From NCBI RefSeq assembly GCF_000004195.4, contig NC_030681.2, positions 139,062,006 to 139,126,005 of the forward strand: 64,000 nucleotides of DNA, given 5' to 3'. The stretch is from Xenopus tropicalis. Taxonomy: Eukaryota; Chordata; Amphibia; Anura; Pipidae. Both the position numbers and the translations under genes were made by a program. Below the pieces are notes generated by a model. The model made no database searches, was not told the origin of the DNA, and saw nothing but the letters and a program-made list of their open reading frames with translations. Position 1 is the first letter of the stretch; every line of letters begins with the position of its first letter. Positions 1-12,736 of this stretch are shown here, in pieces.

Positions 1-1254
1 TATAATTGGAAAATACTGTACATGGGTTTGGTACATGCCTTGATACAATTATCCTTGCCCCATCAGCTTCTATCCCATATATGTGACTATTGATCCATAC
101 AATAGAAACATAATACTGTGATGGGGCAACTGGTAAGCACTATACTCTGTACCTGTAAGGGATCAGCTGGGTAGTGGGTCATTAAGGATAGGTTCTGGCT
201 TGAATGCCAGCCTACCCTAACCGTACCATATACTGACTGTTTTATAGCTAGTTGAGCCCTAAGTTATATTCTTTGCATTGATAAAAATTGCTCAGAGATA
301 AAAAAGGTTTCAAGCAAAGATACGGGGGGACCTACAGAGTGTTACAGCGCGCAGCCAGTCAGTCTTGCACCAACATGCAGAAACATTAACCAAATCACCC
401 ATGCAGAAAGAATGAAGGCAGGCCCTATGCAGGAACTGAATCAGTAAACAGGTTGACTAAATGCACTTTAATAGGAGCCATATGTGAGGCAAAACATGGA
501 GGCAGATGACAAATAGCTAGGGAAGACTCATTTCAGCTCAAATACAGGACAAACTCGATTAACCTACTTATTGTGTTGGAAAACATTCTGTACTGGTTTT
601 ACCAGGAAATAGGGGGCATTGGACATAGTGTAGTCCTGTGTAATTCTAGCTTATGGGACAAACAGGAGTGCCAAGAGAAAAAATGAGGTGTGTATGTCTA
701 CTATATGTCTTTGATTTGTGTATTATTATTATTGTTAGAGAACAACCATAGTTTACACAGAGCCAACACAAAACAACTGGACAGAGAACCCAGATGTAAT
801 TGTGTGTCAGCCTTGAGAAAAGGGGGCCATACATGGACTGGCATTAGCTAGTCGCCAACTAAGTTGGCAGTAAAAGACCCCTAAAGACTTTAAAGTGCAG
901 AGAGGGGCGAAAATTTGTGTTTCAGCACAAAAAATCCAAATTGTGAAAAAAAATAAAATATGAACGTTAGTAAATGCCCTCCTTAAAATGTTGGCAATGA
1001 TTCCTAGTGATGGCGGTGTCAGCATTCACTAAGCTGTGTGCTATCTGCAAGTGTTTTCTAACACCTTTATAGAAGCTGGAGAATGTCCAGAAACAGGAAT
1101 GTGATTCCATTACTAACAAGGACTAAAGGGGGCATAAAGTCAAAATCTTAGCCCTCAGATAGCAAAGCACTATAATAGATGTTGTTCTAAAAAAATCAGA
1201 TAGCAAAGCAGTTAAAACAGGGTTAAAACACAGCTGACTGGGGCTCACTATTCC
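1..1254. other. AT-rich non-coding stretch
   Basis: No repeat family, exon or RNA gene that I recognise. The reading frames are short (under about 75 codons), of low complexity and without family motifs, so I treat them as chance. Confidence 0.5.
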
Positions 1255-1310
1255 TTAGGGTGAAGACACACGGGGCTATTAGTCACTGCTGCGACTTTTA
1301 AAAATTCGGT
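1255..1310 (+). repeat. single terminus of a TTAA MITE
   Basis: The end TTAGGGTGAAGACACAC matches the left terminus of the complete foldback MITE at 55178-55384. No opposite end is visible, so this is a truncated or decayed copy. Confidence 0.4.
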
Positions 1311-1712
1311 TGCAGCTGCCATAAGTTAATATAAGGATTACACTAATGGTAATTCAAAGATGATAATTATGTAACACATGGTTAAAAAATAATGACTCAA
1401 GGCTCAAAGTAAAACAAGAAAAAGTAAAAAAATGAAGTGCCAAGTTGGATAAGGACCCTTCTTTACTAAATGTACTGTAAACCTGTGTGTCCCCAGCGAA
1501 CACCAGTTTTCTATTCTCCACTCCTGCCCCCCACACGTATCCCTCATCCCTGCCTTGTGGCTTTGGGTATTGGCCTATCAGACTGCAATTATTATTTTTT
1601 TTTGTAAAACCAAATTCTTTGGGCCACGGGTTCCCTTAACTTTAGGCCGCAGCCCCTGCAACCCCTTCTGCACTTTCTAACTGCCCAGTCTCTCTTTGCG
1701 CTTCTATTTTTT

Positions 1713-1813
1713 AGGGTCAGACTGGGGTGTGCGGGGCCACCGGGGCTGCTACCCAAGAGGCCCCTGACAGCCCTCCTGGCCTCCGTCACCTGACAACCAC
1801 CCCCCCACTGCCC
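1713..1813 (+). mobile_element. decayed hAT-like fragment
   Basis: The start AGGGTCAGACTGGGGTG resembles the end of the complete hAT-like element at 51640-51852. The interior is GC-rich with gggcc-type blocks as in that copy. The right end is lost next to another insertion. Confidence 0.4.
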
Positions 1814-1821
1814 CAGTGCAC

Positions 1822-2115
1822 TAGTGAGGTGCAGGCCGGCCTGCAACCTGTGGGTAGGGCGGGTTCAATTGGAAAATGCAACATCAAAAGCGGGTCGTGG
1901 GCGGGTCAAGCCCTTCAGCCTCCCTCCCCGCTGAGCCCCACTTCTGGGTCTGGTGCCATCTATTTTTGGGTGCGTGCCCCCTCAGTGATGTGATAGGTAG
2001 GGCAGGTTCAGGTCTATAAATAGACACAAAGCCATGGGCATGGTAGGGTGCGGGTGGAGAAGGGGCAGGTTAGAGTTGGGTGCGGGTCAACAAATAGTTG
2101 ACCCGCACATCACTA
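1822..2115. mobile_element. non-autonomous hAT-like element (294 bp)
   Basis: The ends are TAGTGAGGTGCAGG and CCCGCACATCACTA, imperfect inverted repeats. The flanks at 1814-1821 and 2116-2123 are the same 8 bp, CAGTGCAC. An 8-bp duplication with ends of the YAGNG type is the hAT signature. There is no coding capacity. A second member with the start TAGTGATGTGCGGGTC lies at 24985-25264. Confidence 0.8.
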
Positions 2116-2123
2116 CAGTGCAC

Positions 2124-3364
2124 ATAGCTCATACTTATCTAGGCTTGACCAGGGGAGGGAGGTCAGTGGGGGAGCACTGATGCTTCCTGGTGGGGATTGG
2201 GTCTGAGTTGCTGGGGCCCATTGGGTTTTTTCCCTGGTGTCCCGTCAGACCTTGTCTTCTTTTTTGTTTGCCTTTGCACCTTTCTGTTTCGCTTCAGCTT
2301 TATATACTGTCTTCTACTTCTGACTCTCCTCACCCAGAAAAGGAGCTTGACTATAGGTGCAGCCTTTGGATCCATATTTCACAGTGAATTATTGTACAAC
2401 TACCTAATATTTGTCCTGCACCTTGTATACAGGTAGTAGTCCTGCCCTGCCACCATCTGCCTGGCCCCTGTTTCCTGCACCCTCCTTTTAGGCTCATTCA
2501 GCCAATTCCATGTTGCCTCATTGCATTTTCTCTGCTGCTCTGTTATTGCCATTTCTGTAGATACTTTCCACTATCTCATGTATTTCATACCTCTTCTACT
2601 CCCTTTCTGTTGTACCGCTATTTGGCATGATGGCCATACTAACACACTTGCAGTTTGGGTGGGTAAGAAACACAGTGAACTGCCTTGTAGCCTTGTCGGA
2701 TGTTAATAGGTGAGGACAAGTAACACAAACAAATGTTATCTATTCTAAATTGAAACCTGCATAAAGGCTGATCACTGCAGACAAGTTAATAGGACTGAAG
2801 GAGCTAAGGAATAATAATTGCACAAGGTTTGGAAACTTGACACGAAGACAAAGAGAAATGCACAGCAGAGACTAATACAAGGGCATTTCTACAGAGAAAA
2901 GCTATAGCTTCAAATGGAATGATTAGAAAGTTGAAATAAGGTGGGATTAGTAGGGAGCGATAAGGTTTAACAGAGTAATTGCCTTTAAAGGAATGTCAGA
3001 CTAAAGAACATTTTTCAGTTCCTGGAATCTCCCCTAATCCCTCCTCATTATTTGTCTTTGATCCTTTACAGCCTCATATCATATTCTTACCACACTATCG
3101 TATATATCTTTAAAGGTGAAAATCCCCAGTGATAGTAATGATATGTATCGCTTGCTAACAGCAGCCCAAACCTATATATCAGTACATCCAGGGTGATAGC
3201 CCTCAGTTAATCTCAGCTACAGCGGGCAAATAATCTCCAAGAAATGCCTTCCCACAGGCAATAAAGTGAGTTGCCAGTGGGTAAGCATACACATCACTTC
3301 ATTTTGTGAAGTCGCACAAAGTTGCCTGCAGGAGGACTTGGTATGCCTTCCCACTGGTGTTCAC
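2124..3364. other. non-coding stretch, no clear feature
   Basis: Mixed-composition DNA. Around 2160-2260 a gggcccattggg-type block hints at another old hAT-like remnant, but no paired ends are visible. Short frames on both strands overlap each other and look like chance. Confidence 0.4.
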
Positions 3365-3592
3365 TTTAGGGCTGTGGCACACAGGGAGATTAGTTGCCCA
3401 CGGCAAATCTCCTTTGTCGCGGGTGACTAATCTCCCCGATACGCCATCCCACCGGCGTGAATGTAAATCGCTAATGGGATGGCATACGCGGTGCAGCAAT
3501 TTGCCGAAAACGCAGAAGTTGCCTCGAGACTGGCCGCTGTAGCTAATGTTTAACTGCAGACAACTAATCTCCCAATTGGCTATTACCCTTAA
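3365..3592. mobile_element. foldback MITE (GGCTCTGGCACA family), decayed right end
   Basis: The left end TTTAGGGCTGTGGCACAC, the internal gggagattagt / actaatctccc arms and the ccatcccaccggcg core match the intact member at 54986-55181. The right end is degenerate but runs into CCCTTAA at 3586-3592, shared with the next MITE. Frames crossing it come from its palindromic arms. Confidence 0.65.
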
Positions 3593-3926
3593 GGTGGCCA
3601 TACACGAGCAGATCCGCTCGCTTGGCGACATACGGGTGGGCGATATCGGGGAGCATTTAGGTAAAAAAAAAAAAACCCGATCGTTTGGCCCTAGGGCCAA
3701 ACGATCGAATTCTGCACGCGGCAATGGGGCAGTCGGATCGGGGACCGCATCAACGAGCCGATGCGGCCCCCGATCCGACCGGATTTTCTAACCTGGCCAG
3801 ATTTCAGGCCAGATATCGGTCGGCCAGGCCGCTCTGCTCTCCCCATACACGGGCCGATTAGCTGCCGAATCGGTCCAAGGGACCGATATTGCCAGCTATA
3901 GTCGGCCCGTGTATGGGGACCTTTAG
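3589..3926. mobile_element. TTAA foldback MITE (GGTGGCCATACACG family)
   Basis: The left end TTAAGGTGGCCATACACG and the right end CCCGTGTATGGGGACCTTTA are inverted repeats. The interior is a chain of nested palindromes around gatccg, ggccgatt and A11-13. The right TTAA has mutated. Related copies lie at 5970, 12054, 12497, 17344 and 57259. Confidence 0.75.
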
Positions 3927-4600
3927 CCCTCAACAAGTTCTTCCTGCAGCTGGCTGAGCAGAACTAATTAAGGCTAATCACTGACTGTTGCTATTGGTTA
4001 CTGCCAAAGTACAATAATGTTGGTGCCAGTGGTGGCTGAACTTTGCTGGTACAGAAGCACTGGCACACACTCAAGTCCTAATGCCCTACACACAGGAGTT
4101 TCTGCATTGTTAGATATACACCATGGGTACTATCCTAGTGGAGGTCCATTAATAAAATGTTCCCCTGCTTATTTTTAAAGACGGCATCCAAGGTGGGTCT
4201 GCTCATCTATTTCCTAAAGTTACTTTGCTCCTGAGATTCAGTTGCCACAATGTGGTGGTCTATAGTAACACCAACCTTTCTAGTCAGTCCTTTTTACTTC
4301 TGTTACTCCACTGAAGACCATATAGCAGCTAACAGATGATCAGACATGGGAACAAGGTACCTCCATGGAGAATAGTGTTCATGTTGCAGAATTCAGTCAG
4401 GCTTTCTCCATAGTCTCATTTATGAAACGACCCCCAACTTCCCCCATGGCTGGGATGGATATTGGGTAAAGATAATTACTAGCTCATACTTTAAGACAAA
4501 GACTTTAAGAAAAAGCACCTGTTCTTCCTACCTGTTGGGAATCTAGAAAGCTTTGGGGTTTCTTTACCTTATTTGAACTGCTGAACTGGTATGGGCATGA

Positions 4601-5143
4601 TTAAAGGGGAACCAAAATTTGTTAAAGAGCACAGAAACCCCCAATATAACTATCATTGTAATCTTTTCCTTCAAAAAGTATGAATAAATACCATTTTATA
4701 TGGTTAAATCCAGCTGCAAAACAGTTCTTCCTTTTCTGCATTATTTGAAATCCTGGCAGGGGAGGAGGGACTAAAACATTAATGTTACTAATTGTAACAA
4801 CTTCTCCACAGCTTACAGACAGCCTGCAGGAACTACATAACCCACAATGCAAAGCGCTGCAATGTTACATTCCTTATTGACATCACGTGTGCAGGGAATT
4901 GTAGGATTGGGAGGGTGCAGGCTGAAGGCAGGCTGAGGACAGGCGACTACTGTTACATTTTATTTGAGTCTCAAAGTAGTCAGCCAGATCAGCAGGGGAA
5001 CAGGGGGCGGGGCTTAGGGAACTGTTCCAAACCATATTAAATCATTAAAAGGCTGCATATTTTTTAAATGATGTATATTTAATTGATAATTGTATATTGT
5101 TGAAATGATGTTTACTTTTCAAAAAGCTTAAGTTCCCCTTTAA
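4601..5143. mobile_element. T2-like MITE (543 bp)
   Basis: TTAAAGGGGAAC at the left and GTTCCCCTTTAA at the right form perfect 12-bp inverted ends including the TTAA target. TTAA duplication with AAAGGRR ends is the definition of Xenopus T2-type MITEs as I recall it. The interior is AT-rich and non-coding. Confidence 0.85.
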
Positions 5144-5969
5144 GGGTAATGTGGGATTTAAAATTCCCAGTGCCTAGGCAAGGCAATGGGGTGAGTGGCT
5201 ACTTACCTATGTGAACATGATGTTCTGCTACTCTCATGTAGTTACTGACATGTCTCTGATACCTGAGTAATGGTGAGTATTGGATTTAATCAGGGTTACC
5301 AGAACATATAAAGAATCCAATTTAAATTGCTTTAATGCCATTTACAGAGGTCTGACTGGAAAAAAGAGCTGAAAGTAATTTTCTTCTGACAAATGTCTTG
5401 TGCCTACATATTGTTGCCATGGTAAACAGACATTTTTTTTATTGTATTTGTATCTAATTATATTTATATGACATATTTTGTGAGGACAGACTACATTTCT
5501 CATAATCTCTTGTCACCCCCCCGTTCCCACCATGGCATAACCGGGCTGAAACCACAAACGGTGAAGCTGATCAGCAATGTAAATAAGGGCTTACAGAAGC
5601 CACAAACATAACAGCACAACATACACAGAAATATACAGTGGCACAAACTGCTCACGTTCACTTTTGTAACGAATGCATTGATAACTAAGCATTGATTATT
5701 CTAATGGTTTATATTAGTTTTGTCCCTCATATATCAGAGGAAGAAATAACAGACACTAATATTCCCTTTACCTTCCACTACCTTACTGAGAAGCCTTAAA
5801 TATATCTACTGATTGGTTGTTAAGTAGAGTGGGGGATTCTGCTCCTCTATTTGTTTGGGATAGGGGTACCATTGATAATCAAATCACTGTGAGCCTGGGC
5901 CTGTGAATTCTTTGGTAGAGATAAGATTTTTCAGATAAGTGACTTTTCCATTATTCAGAACCCTATGCC

Positions 5970-6329
5970 CTAAAGGTGCCCATACACCTTAAGATCCGCT
6001 CACTTGGTGATGTCGCCAAGCGAGCGGATCTTTTCCTGATATTCCCCACCTACAGGTGGGGGATATCAGGAGAATCCAGGCTAATTCGATCGGCCAAATT
6101 ATTACGGCGGGTATAGGCAAAGTCGGTCCGGGAACCGCATCAACGAGCTGATGTGGCCCCCGATCCGACTAGATTTTTTAACCTGCCCCATTGAGATCTT
6201 GCCGATTTCAGGCCAGATATCGGTCGGGCAGGCCCGTCGGTAGTGCCCATACACGGGCTGATTAGCTGCTAAATCAGTCTAAGGGACCCATATCGGCAGC
6301 TAGAATCGGCCCGTGTATGGGCACCTTAA
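5970..6329. mobile_element. TTAA foldback MITE (GGTGCCCATACAC variant)
   Basis: The left end CTAAAGGTGCCCATACAC and the right end GTGTATGGGCACCTTAA pair over about 16 bp. The interior (gatccgctca, gatatcaggag, ggccagatatcggtcgg) parallels 3589-3926. The right TTAA was later used as a hAT insertion site. Confidence 0.8.
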
Positions 6330-6331
6330 GG

Positions 6332-6637
6332 CAGTGATCCCCAACCAGTGGCTCGGGGGTAACATGTTTCTCCCCAACCCCTTGGCTGTTGCTCTCAGTG
6401 CCCCCAAACCAGGGAGTTATTTTTGAATTCCTGACTTGGGGGCAAGTTTTGGTTGAATAAAAACAAGATTTCCTACCAAATAAAGCCCCTGTAAGCTGAT
6501 AGTGGGCATAGAGGCACCTAATAGCCAATCACAGCCCTTATTTGGCACCTCCATGAACTTTTATGGTGCTTGTGTTGCTCCCCAAGTCTTTTTATATTTG
6601 ACTGTGGCTCATGAGTAAGAAAGGTTGGGGATCCCTG
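6332..6637. mobile_element. non-autonomous hAT-like element (306 bp)
   Basis: The ends are CAGTGATCCCCAACC and GGTTGGGGATCCCTG. The flanks at 6324-6331 and 6638-6645 are the identical octamer CCTTAAGG, so this is a clean hAT insertion. A near-identical copy lies at 23983-24289, with older relatives at 20192-20388 and 38160-38454. Reading frames inside this family on the reverse strand are conserved only because the copies are young. Confidence 0.9.
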
Positions 6638-6645
6638 CCTTAAGG

Positions 6646-7530
6646 CTACTAGAAGAGGACAGGATTATAGGAATAGGATTCTTTTGCCACCAACATTGAT
6701 TTAGGCAGCTTAGTTACCATCCAGTAAAATATCCTGTGATTTTATTACAGAGATCAGTCAAAAATAAAGAGTTGTTTATTAGACTAGGACTTTATAGGAA
6801 ATGGCATTCCCATATTTTAGATCTTCTGTATAATAGATCCAATACCTGTAATTCTGAGCTTAAACCTAGACTCTGGAGCTACCGGAACCTCTGTATCAGG
6901 AGATAGCCTCAGGCTACCCACAGCACCCTGCACCAATAGTCCCAGGCGGCACATTTAAGTCTAAAGTATCAGGTATGTATGTCTCTCGCCGAACACCAAC
7001 TGGAGTATTGCGTCCAATTTGCGTCAAAGTGCAGTCACAATTTTAGTGCATCAGCCATTATTGTATCAGTATTGTCATAAACAGGATCTCACCCACCCTT
7101 TCCCTCCAGGCTTAGACTGATATAAATATTTTATGTGTAAGTAATTGATTTGGCAACTCACATTGATCTAAGGACCCGGTTTGTTGCATATCAAGCAGTA
7201 AAGGGAAAACATAAATATGATAAATCATTCATAACCTGGCACCCCTAGTAAAGAGACCGTGTCATTTTATCAAATATCTGTTATTATCTTGCTGCTTACA
7301 CAGTAATAGAATCTGTTTTCTAGCTGTGCTAATATAAATGAAAATGTTCTAGAATACAACCCTATATTTAAAGCAAAGGACACGTTATTTATTCTAAGAG
7401 TCGTGTCCTGTGTACAGCAAGACTATTTCTTCATAACTGCGTCCATAACTATGAATTGGAGCTGCCTTATTGCTTGTATGTGCAAAGCAGTTCTTTATAG
7501 ACCTTGGCTGAATGATTTTTGTTTATATCA
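6646..7530. other. AT-rich non-coding stretch
   Basis: No repeat termini, exon signals or long frames recognised. Confidence 0.4.
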
Positions 7531-8083
7531 AATAACAGGCCCCTTTGCACGGGTGTCACATATAGAATAACGGGCCCTGTTGCACGGATATCACATAGAA
7601 TAACGGGCCCCGTTGCACGGGTGTCACATAGAATAACGGGCCCCGTTGCACGGGTGTCACATATAGAATAATGGGCCCCGTTGCACAGGTGTCACATAGA
7701 ATAACGGGCCCCGTTGCACGGGTGTCACATAGGATAAGGGGCCCCGTTGCACGGGTGTCACATAGAATAATGGGCCCCGTTGCACGGGTGTCACATGGAA
7801 TAACGGGCCCCGTTGCACGGGTATCACATAGAATAACGGGCCCTGTTGCACGGGTATCACATAGAATAACGGCCCCGTTGCACGGGTATCACAAAGAATA
7901 ACGGGCCCCGTTGCACGGGTATCACATAGAATAACGGCCCCGTTGCACGGGTATCACATGGAATAACGGCCCCGTTGCACGGGTATCACATGGAGTAACG
8001 GGCCCCGTTGCACGGGTGTCACATAGAATAAGGGGCCCTGTTGCACGGGTATCACATAGAAAAACGTATCACATAGAATAACG
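7531..8083. repeat. 33-bp minisatellite, about 16 units
   Basis: The consensus unit reads GGGCCCCGTTGCACGGGTGT then CACATAGAATAAC. Units differ by point changes and small indels, for example gtgtcac versus gtatcac. The period is a multiple of three, which explains the open frames on both strands; they are repeat translations, not genes. I find no transposon ends around the array. Confidence 0.95.
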
Positions 8084-8998
8084 TTGGTATTTATGAATAC
8101 AAATTTGTGTTTGTAAAAGTCAAATCAACCCTCATGTATACATTGCTTTATATTAAAGAGGCTTCCTGGAGAACCACAGATTGGGCTTGATCCTGGATAA
8201 CTGATCATCATGAATAATTTATATTAGGAAGCTAACACAAATCCTAATTATTTGAGATGGAAGAACTGTTTGCACGCAGAAACAATTCTAATTTATACCT
8301 GCCATTGTTCTATATTAGAAAACGTAAGTTCTCTCCCCCCAGATCTGACCTGCCCGGCCCCTATTCTGTTTCCAACAAACCATGTGATAGAATAACCCTT
8401 AAGTACATAAAGTTCAATATAGTAAGGCAAACAGTGCAGAAATGGTCTGTGCTTACTAAAGCAGACATGATCCCCAGGTGTGCCTGGAACAGTAGTCCTG
8501 AGAGCAGAAAAATGACAAAATGGTGATTCCACAAGAAAAAAGGGAAAGAAATGAACATAACCATACTGTGGAGCTCTATCAGTTGCATAAAATGAAGTTT
8601 CATCTCTGCAGGGTGATGCTGCTAAAAGTTACCCCAGATGAAAGGTTTGCTAGTGAGCCCCTATCCTGGTGGGCCCTGGGCAAATGCCCCTTTTGCCCAT
8701 TTATGATGCGGAGGGGAGGGCAGAGCTGCTAAACTGTCTGGAAAACCAGAAGGCGCGACAAGGTGGAAGAGGAAAAGGCGGGATGGAGGGGGGACAGGAT
8801 GGAAGCAGAGTGGGGGGTGGAAATGGGGCATTAACAAACATTAGGAATTACAAATTTACCAGCAAGTTCATTGCCAGTAAATCTTTAGTAGCGGCCCTGG
8901 CTGTTATTTTATGGTGAAACACTGGCCAGGCGGCAACCCTAGTCCAAAGGTGGTCACTTGGGACCTACACAAATGGTTTTACAGTTTTTTTTACAGTG
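8084..8998. other. non-coding stretch with repeat-like GC patch
   Basis: 8640-8830 has a gggccctgggcaaatgcccc-type patch that resembles decayed hAT-family sequence, but no paired ends are visible. Short frames on both strands are unconvincing. Confidence 0.35.
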
Positions 8999-10653
8999 CC
9001 CGGGCTGCACTGTATGCAGGTACAATACTACATATAGACACGTGCCCGGGCTGCACTGTATGCAGGTACAATACTACATATAGACACGTGCCCGGGCTGC
9101 ACTGTATGCAGGTACAATACTACATATAGACATGAGCCTGGGCTGCACTGTATGCAGGTACAATACTACATATAGACACGTGCCCGGGCTGCACTGTATG
9201 CAGGTACAATACTACATATAGACACGTGCCCGGGCTGCACTGTATGCAGGTACAATACTACATATAGACACGTGCCCGGGCTGCACTGTATGCAGGTACA
9301 ATACTACATATAGACATGAGCCTGGGCTGCACTGTATGCAGGTACAATACTACATATAGACACGTGCCCGGGCTGCACTGTATGCAGGTACAATACTACA
9401 TATAGACATGAGCCGGGCTGCACTGTATGCAGGTACAATACTACATATAGACACGGGCCTGGGCTGCACTGTATGCAGGTACAATACTACATATAGACAT
9501 GAGCCTGGGCTGCACTGTATGCAGGTACAATACTACATATAGATATGAGCCTGGGCTGCACTGTATGCAGGTACAATACTACATATAGACATGAGCCGGG
9601 CTGCACTGTATGCAGGTACAATACTACATATAGACACGTGCCTGGGCTGCACTGTATGCAGGTACAATACTACATATAGACACGAGCCCGGGCTGCACTG
9701 TATGCAGGTACAATACTACATATAGACACGAGCCTGGGCTGCACTGTATGCAGGTACAATACTACATATAGACACGGGCCTGGGCTGCACTGTATGCAGG
9801 TACAATACTACATATAGACACGTGCCTGGGCTGCACTGTATGCAGGTACAATACTACATATAGACACTTGCCTGGGCTGCACTGTATGCAGGTACAATAC
9901 TACATATAGACACGTGCCTGGGCTGCACTGTATGCAGGTACAATACTACATATAGACACGTGCCCGGGCTGCACTGTATGCAGGTACAATACTACATATA
10001 GACACGTGCCCGGGCTGCACTGTATGCAGGTACAATACTACATATAGACACGGGCCTGGGCTGCACTGTATGCAGGTACAATACTACATATAGACACGGG
10101 CCTGGGCTGCACTGTATGCAGGTACAATACTACATATAGACACGGGCCTGGGCTGCACTGTATGCAGGTACAATACTACATATAGACACGGGCCTGGGCT
10201 GCACTGTATGCAGGTACAATACTACATATAGACACGGGCCTGGGCTGCACTGTATGCAGGTACAATACTACATATAGACACGGGCCTGGGCTGCACTGTA
10301 TGCAGGTACAATACTACATATAGACACGGGCCTGGGCTGCACTGTATGCAGGTACAATACTACATATAGACACGGGCCTGGGCTGCACTGTATGCAGGTA
10401 CAATACTACATATAGACACGTGCCCGGGCTGCACTGTATGCAGGTACAATACTACATATAGACACGTGCCCGGGCTGCACTGTATGCAGGTACAATACTA
10501 CATATAGACACGGGCCTGGGCTGCACTGTATGCAGGTACAATACTACATATAGACACGTGCCCGGGCTGCACTGTATGCAGGTACAATACTACATATAGA
10601 CACGGGCCCGGGCTGCACTGTATGCAGGTACAATACTACATATAGACACGTGT
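8999..10653. repeat. 46-bp minisatellite, 36 units
   Basis: The consensus begins CCCGGGCTGCACTGTATGCA, continues GGTACAATACTACATATAGA and ends CACGTG. Variation is concentrated in the last six bases and the next few (CACGTG, CACGGG, CATGAG, CACGAG, CACTTG) while the other 38 bp are almost invariant. About fifteen junctions read CACGTG, a canonical E-box. Units at 10051-10400 form a run with the same CACGGG junction, a local homogenised block. Confidence 0.97.
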
Positions 10654-12053
10654 GCCTGCAGCACTTACAGTATATAATCCAGCACCTCCGGGAAATGTGC
10701 ATCTAGAAATCAGCTGGATAATAACTGTGTAAACAACAGATTGACTCCTGTGAAAGTCCAGGGCAGCAATGTCTATTTTAGGAGCCCCCAGAAGGCACCA
10801 GTGTTGTCCTGGCCGTGTAATTGGATAGAGGCCCTGTTGCTAGTGGCTGCACAACACCATTAGTAATCATATAGGAACCTACGCACAATGTCGCATTACA
10901 GAATGAAAGACTGCTGGTGGGATGTGTGAGTGGATCTAGAAATGATGGCAGTGGGGGTGATGGAGGACATTATATTCTTGGTCAGGGCAGCCATTTGCTT
11001 GGTATCATACATGGCACAACCTTTCCTACTCAAAGCACCACTGTTGGGTGAGGCTAAAGGAGATCAACCCACATAGTTTTAATTGTTTGCCAGACAGCAC
11101 TCAGTGTTTTGGAGGCTCCGCCCCTTTGCCAGGTGTGTAGCAATTGATGTTGAGCAATCTCCTATAGATTGCTAACATCACAATGTTACAAACCAGGGAA
11201 CATGTGTAAATCATTATAACATTTCACTTTTTTCTCTGCACTTGATTACTCTGTAGATGTTCATTAAACATTGTTGCATTTTACAAAATGCATCAGTTAT
11301 AGCACTCCTCCAGCAGAATCCTGTACTAAAATCTGTTTTTCAAAGAATGTGGGGGGCAGATATATTCTTAGGTGCCCTTAGCCATGTGACTTGTGCTCTC
11401 ATGAACTTCAGTCTCTTTTTACTGGAGTGATATCACCCCCTTCCCCTCCCATTTTTAGCAATGGTCCCATGCCCCACCTAGTGGTGGATATCAGAACAGC
11501 ACCCAATAGTAAAAAAACCCAAGTCTGGCCAGGACTCCTCCAGTTACAATGAGCTGGACAAACAATAGCTTATCTTAAAGCAATTGCATTGTTCAGTGCT
11601 GGCTCTTTCTGAAAGCTCAGGATCAGGCACAATAACACCAATATTACAGCTAAAAAAAAGCATTTGTTGGTTCAAGAATAAAACTTTAAATAGTAGAGTG
11701 AATTATTTGCTATGTAAACAGTGTAATTATAAACCATAAAAATCAGACAGAATCACTTTAACCACAGTGGTATCAACCCCAGGACCTGATTTCCTGGACA
11801 TAACACTTATTAAACAGTGATTTTTTTGGAAAGAGCTGGCCCTAGTCTTAGGAAGGTGGGTTGCTGGGTGAATGTCACCGCATTGACGCAGAAGTTTAAA
11901 ATTCTTCGCTGCCAGCTTTGCGTACAACAACTTTTAACCCTTCCAAATCCTAATAAGCATATCGGCCAAATCCCTTAACATGGATTTGGGGGTTCGGCCG
12001 AACCTCGGTAGACCCCCTAGTGATGACATCCTGATGATTGTTCTGTGAAAGAC
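10654..12053. other. non-coding stretch, largely single-copy in appearance
   Basis: No transposon ends or exon-like frames recognised. Composition is ordinary AT-rich. Confidence 0.35.
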
Positions 12054-12391
12054 TTAAGGTGGCCATACACGCACCGATAATATCGTACGAAACCTCGTTT
12101 TGTACGATATTCAGTGCGTGTATGGTATGTCGGCGAGTCGCAGGAACCTGCTGATATCGGCCGACTTGCCGATCGGACCAGTTTGAAAATTTTGATTGGG
12201 CGCCATAGAAGGCGCCTGACCAAAATCTCCCTTCAGAGCTGAATCGGCAGAAGGAGGTAGAAATCTTATTGTTTCTACCTCCTTATCTGCCGATTCAGCC
12301 CTGAATGGTGTGTGGCTGATCTGGCGATGTTTCGTGTGACCGATGGTCGCATGAAACATCGTCAGATCGCCACGTGTATGGCCAGCTTTAA
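12054..12391. mobile_element. TTAA foldback MITE (338 bp)
   Basis: The ends TTAAGGTGGCCATACACG and CGTGTATGGCCAGCTTTAA carry TTAA on both sides. At 12237-12300 a nested hairpin pairs GCTGAATCGGCAGAAGGAGG with its complement around a short loop. The 123-codon reverse frame crossing the element is a by-product of this structure. Confidence 0.85.
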
Positions 12392-12496
12392 TCCATGGTC
12401 CCTTGTAAAAAAAGAGCTCTCCGGGGCCAAACTTACAAGCCAAATGGTGACAATAACTTTTACACATTATCTCGGGAATCAAAATTCCTACTTACT

Positions 12497-12736
12497 CTAA
12501 AGCCGGCCATACACACACCGATATTATCATAGGAAACAAAGGCTGCGGATATCAGTCATCCCGATGATCGGGCAGGTTAAAAGAGTTTAATTGGGTGCCC
12601 GAGCAAAATCTACGTTTAGGGCTGAATTGTCAGGTGGAGGTAGAATTTCTACTGTTTCTATCTCCATATCTGCCTTGAATGTCAGTGGAGGGTGGGAACG
12701 ATCTTTCATGTATGGCTATGTGTATGGCCGCCTTAA
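12497..12736. mobile_element. TTAA foldback MITE, shorter member
   Basis: The left end CTAAAGCCGGCCATACACAC and the right end GTGTATGGCCGCCTTAA match the preceding element, with the gaggtagaa / ttctatctcc arms in the middle. It lies only 105 bp from 12054-12391. Confidence 0.75.

Noticed and set aside
3299..3724. 141-codon reverse frame
   Set aside because: Crosses two abutting MITEs and an A-run.
7531..10653. Possible CRISPR array from regular repeats
   Set aside because: Units are head-to-tail without unique spacers and the context is vertebrate DNA; these are minisatellites.
12111..12482. 123-codon reverse frame
   Set aside because: Lies across a foldback MITE; a similar peptide appears at 17391-17879 because the same MITE family is there.
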